The notes beneath the pieces were generated by a model. It was not told the DNA's origin. It saw only the letters and a list, made by a program, of their open reading frames with translations, and searched no databases. The position numbers and the translations under genes are program-made. Below, in pieces: positions 35,822 through 36,907 of a DNA stretch of 36,907 nucleotides (positions within the stretch are counted from its first letter, which is position 1; each line of letters opens with the position of its first letter). Location of the stretch: NCBI RefSeq assembly GCF_001419765.1, contig NZ_LIRK01000091.1:1-36907 (forward strand), written 5' to 3'. Origin of the DNA: Streptomyces torulosus. Lineage in GTDB: Bacteria > Actinomycetota > Actinomycetes > Streptomycetales > Streptomycetaceae.

Positions 35822-36907
35822 CCGCCGCCGTAGTCGTTGGCGAGGTAGACGCTCATGGTCGGCTCGTCGTCGAAGACGCCGGGCGGGCTGATGACGAGGT
35901 AGCGGGACGTGGGGTTGTCGACGCCGAGGGTCTTGTCGGCCTTGCGGAACAGCCCGGGTACGGCGTCCCACGCGAAGTCGTCCAGGTCGGCGGGGCCGTC
36001 CCCGCTGGTGATCGTGCCGCCGGGGCCGTCCTTGACCGCGACGTCGCCACCCCGGTAGCTGAAGCTGTCGTACAGCTTCTCCTTGCCCTTCACGGGCGCC
36101 TCGGCCAGCGCGTACTCGGGGTAGACGACGTACCGGGTGACCTTCGAACCGCCCATGACCGCCCTGAACTTGGCGGCGGTGGACCGCAGGCCCTCCTCGG
36201 TGAGGAGGTCGCCGGTCTTCTTCGAGGTGCCGTCGTCCGCGGCGTCGGACTTCTCGTCGTCCTTGGTGGCGTCCGCCGACGCCGTGGCACCTGCCCCCCT
36301 GTCCGCGGTGGGGGAGGTCGCCGACGCCCTGGGCTCCTTCACGTCGTCACCGGAGTCGGGCAGCAGCGTCCACACCAGGACGCCCGTGAGTGCCGTCGCG
36401 GCGACGGACGTCACGACGGCCAGCACGGGGCGTCGCCGTGGAGGGCTGCCGCCCCCCGTCACCTTGGTGGCGGGCTGGGGCACGACGCCGAGGTCGGGAA
36501 CGGCGGGCCCGCCCTGGCCCGTCGGGCGCCACGGCGAGGCGCCCCCGGCGGTCGGCGACCCCGCTCCCCGCGCCCCGGAGGTGGGGAATCCCACCGGTCC
36601 GGAGTGACCCGTTCCCAGGGGCCCCGTCCCGGAGGTGCCCGTTCCAGAGGGTCCCGTTCCGGGCGGCGGCGGGAGCCGGTACGACGTGGCGGACGGGTCC
36701 GCGGGCGGCGGCGGACCGAACGACGGGGGCGGGCCGAAGCCCGGGGCCGGGCCGAAGGCGGGGGCGGCGTCGGCCGGTGTGCCGCCGGTCGCCGGGGGCG
36801 CGGCCTGTCCCGCCGCGACGGCGAGCATGCGGTCCACCTCCCCCGCGCCGGGCGGCGCGAGCGGGTCCTTGACGAGCAGCGCGGTCAGTACGCCGGTCAG
36901 CGGGCCG
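35761..36907 (-). CDS. Ser/Thr protein kinase, C-terminal part (runs off window)
   Basis: The gene enters from the right edge, so its start and catalytic motifs are outside. The first visible residues (GPLTGVLTALLVKDPLAPPG, then VDRMLAVAAG) match the final helix region of bacterial Hanks-type kinases, where LLxKDPxxRP is typical; here the usual Arg-Pro is replaced. A Pro/Gly/Thr-rich linker (FGPAPGFGPPPSFGPPPP, repeated GTGxSGTG) leads to one transmembrane helix (PVLAVVTSVAATALTGVLVW). An extracellular domain of about 200 residues follows (TRYVVYPEYALAEAPVKG, ending STYPMEAG). There are no PASTA repeats. It would be a membrane receptor kinase with a sensor domain of unknown ligand. Confidence 0.85.
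   Translation of the reverse strand, partial: GPLTGVLTALLVKDPLAPPGAGEVDRMLAVAAGQAAPPATGGTPADAAPAFGPAPGFGPPPSFGPPPPADPSATSYRLPPPPGTGPSGTGTSGTGPLGTGHSGPVGFPTSGARGAGSPTAGGASPWRPTGQGGPAVPDLGVVPQPATKVTGGGSPPRRRPVLAVVTSVAATALTGVLVWTLLPDSGDDVKEPRASATSPTADRGAGATASADATKDDEKSDAADDGTSKKTGDLLTEEGLRSTAAKFRAVMGGSKVTRYVVYPEYALAEAPVKGKEKLYDSFSYRGGDVAVKDGPGGTITSGDGPADLDDFAWDAVPGLFRKADKTLGVDNPTSRYLVISPPGVFDDEPTMSVYLANDYGGGYLKANTKGQIISTYPMEAG

Overview
The window is chromosomal DNA from a Streptomyces or very close relative. GC is very high, third codon positions are almost all G or C, and starts include GTG and TTG. The secreted GH10 xylanase matches the Streptomyces XlnA/XysA type along its whole length, and several genes carry rare TTA (bldA-type) codons. 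The content is accessory: secreted hydrolases, regulators, and an unusual number of decayed genes. That would fit a chromosome arm, although position cannot be proven from the window.

Layout. 0-4.1 kb: a frameshifted SUKH (SMI1/KNR4) gene and a large secreted S8 protease. 4.4-6.8 kb: a lipoprotein, OmpR-type response regulator and histidine kinase operon with the gene order of the CseA-CseB-CseC envelope-stress system but no sigma gene. 7.0-9.9 kb: the GH10 xylanase, a long gene-poor stretch holding an orphan operator, ribosome site and start codon, and a tautomerase-family gene. 10.1-11.6 kb: a hypothetical gene and a class A beta-lactamase. 11.57-11.90 kb: two adjoining, oppositely oriented 168-170 bp palindromic elements. 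12-19 kb: a plant cell-wall saccharide locus with GH97 and GH43-AbfB on one strand, GH127 with a ricin-type lectin domain on the other, and a deleted GH62-like arabinofuranosidase remnant.

19-20.5 kb: degenerate alpha/beta-hydrolase and AraC remnants on either side of an intact DinB-family gene. 20.8-27.4 kb: a small secreted protein, a YihY/BrkB membrane protein, an N-terminally truncated ribosome-inactivating protein, an alpha/beta hydrolase divergent from a kinase-fold protein, an M1 metallopeptidase and a small secreted protein. 28-32.2 kb: a winged-helix regulator, a GH29 fucosidase with beta/gamma-crystallin-like and ricin-type domains, and a GAF-ANTAR regulator. 32.2-36.9 kb: a VOC-helical fusion protein behind a 38 bp perfect palindrome, GAPDH, a GlxA-type AraC regulator divergent from a TTA-containing HxlR regulator, and the 3' end of a Ser/Thr protein kinase gene that leaves the window.

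How the parts work together. The xylanase, GH43, GH127, GH97 and GH62-remnant set points to use of arabinoxylan, arabinan or arabinose-decorated glycans. Two matching operator-like sites (NGTTCG-N6-CGAACN), before GH43 and before the GH62 remnant, suggest a shared regulator. The least-explained structures are the paired palindromic elements between the convergent beta-lactamase and GH97 genes. Their internal mismatches become G.U pairs in the transcript of the adjoining gene, in opposite directions for the two elements.
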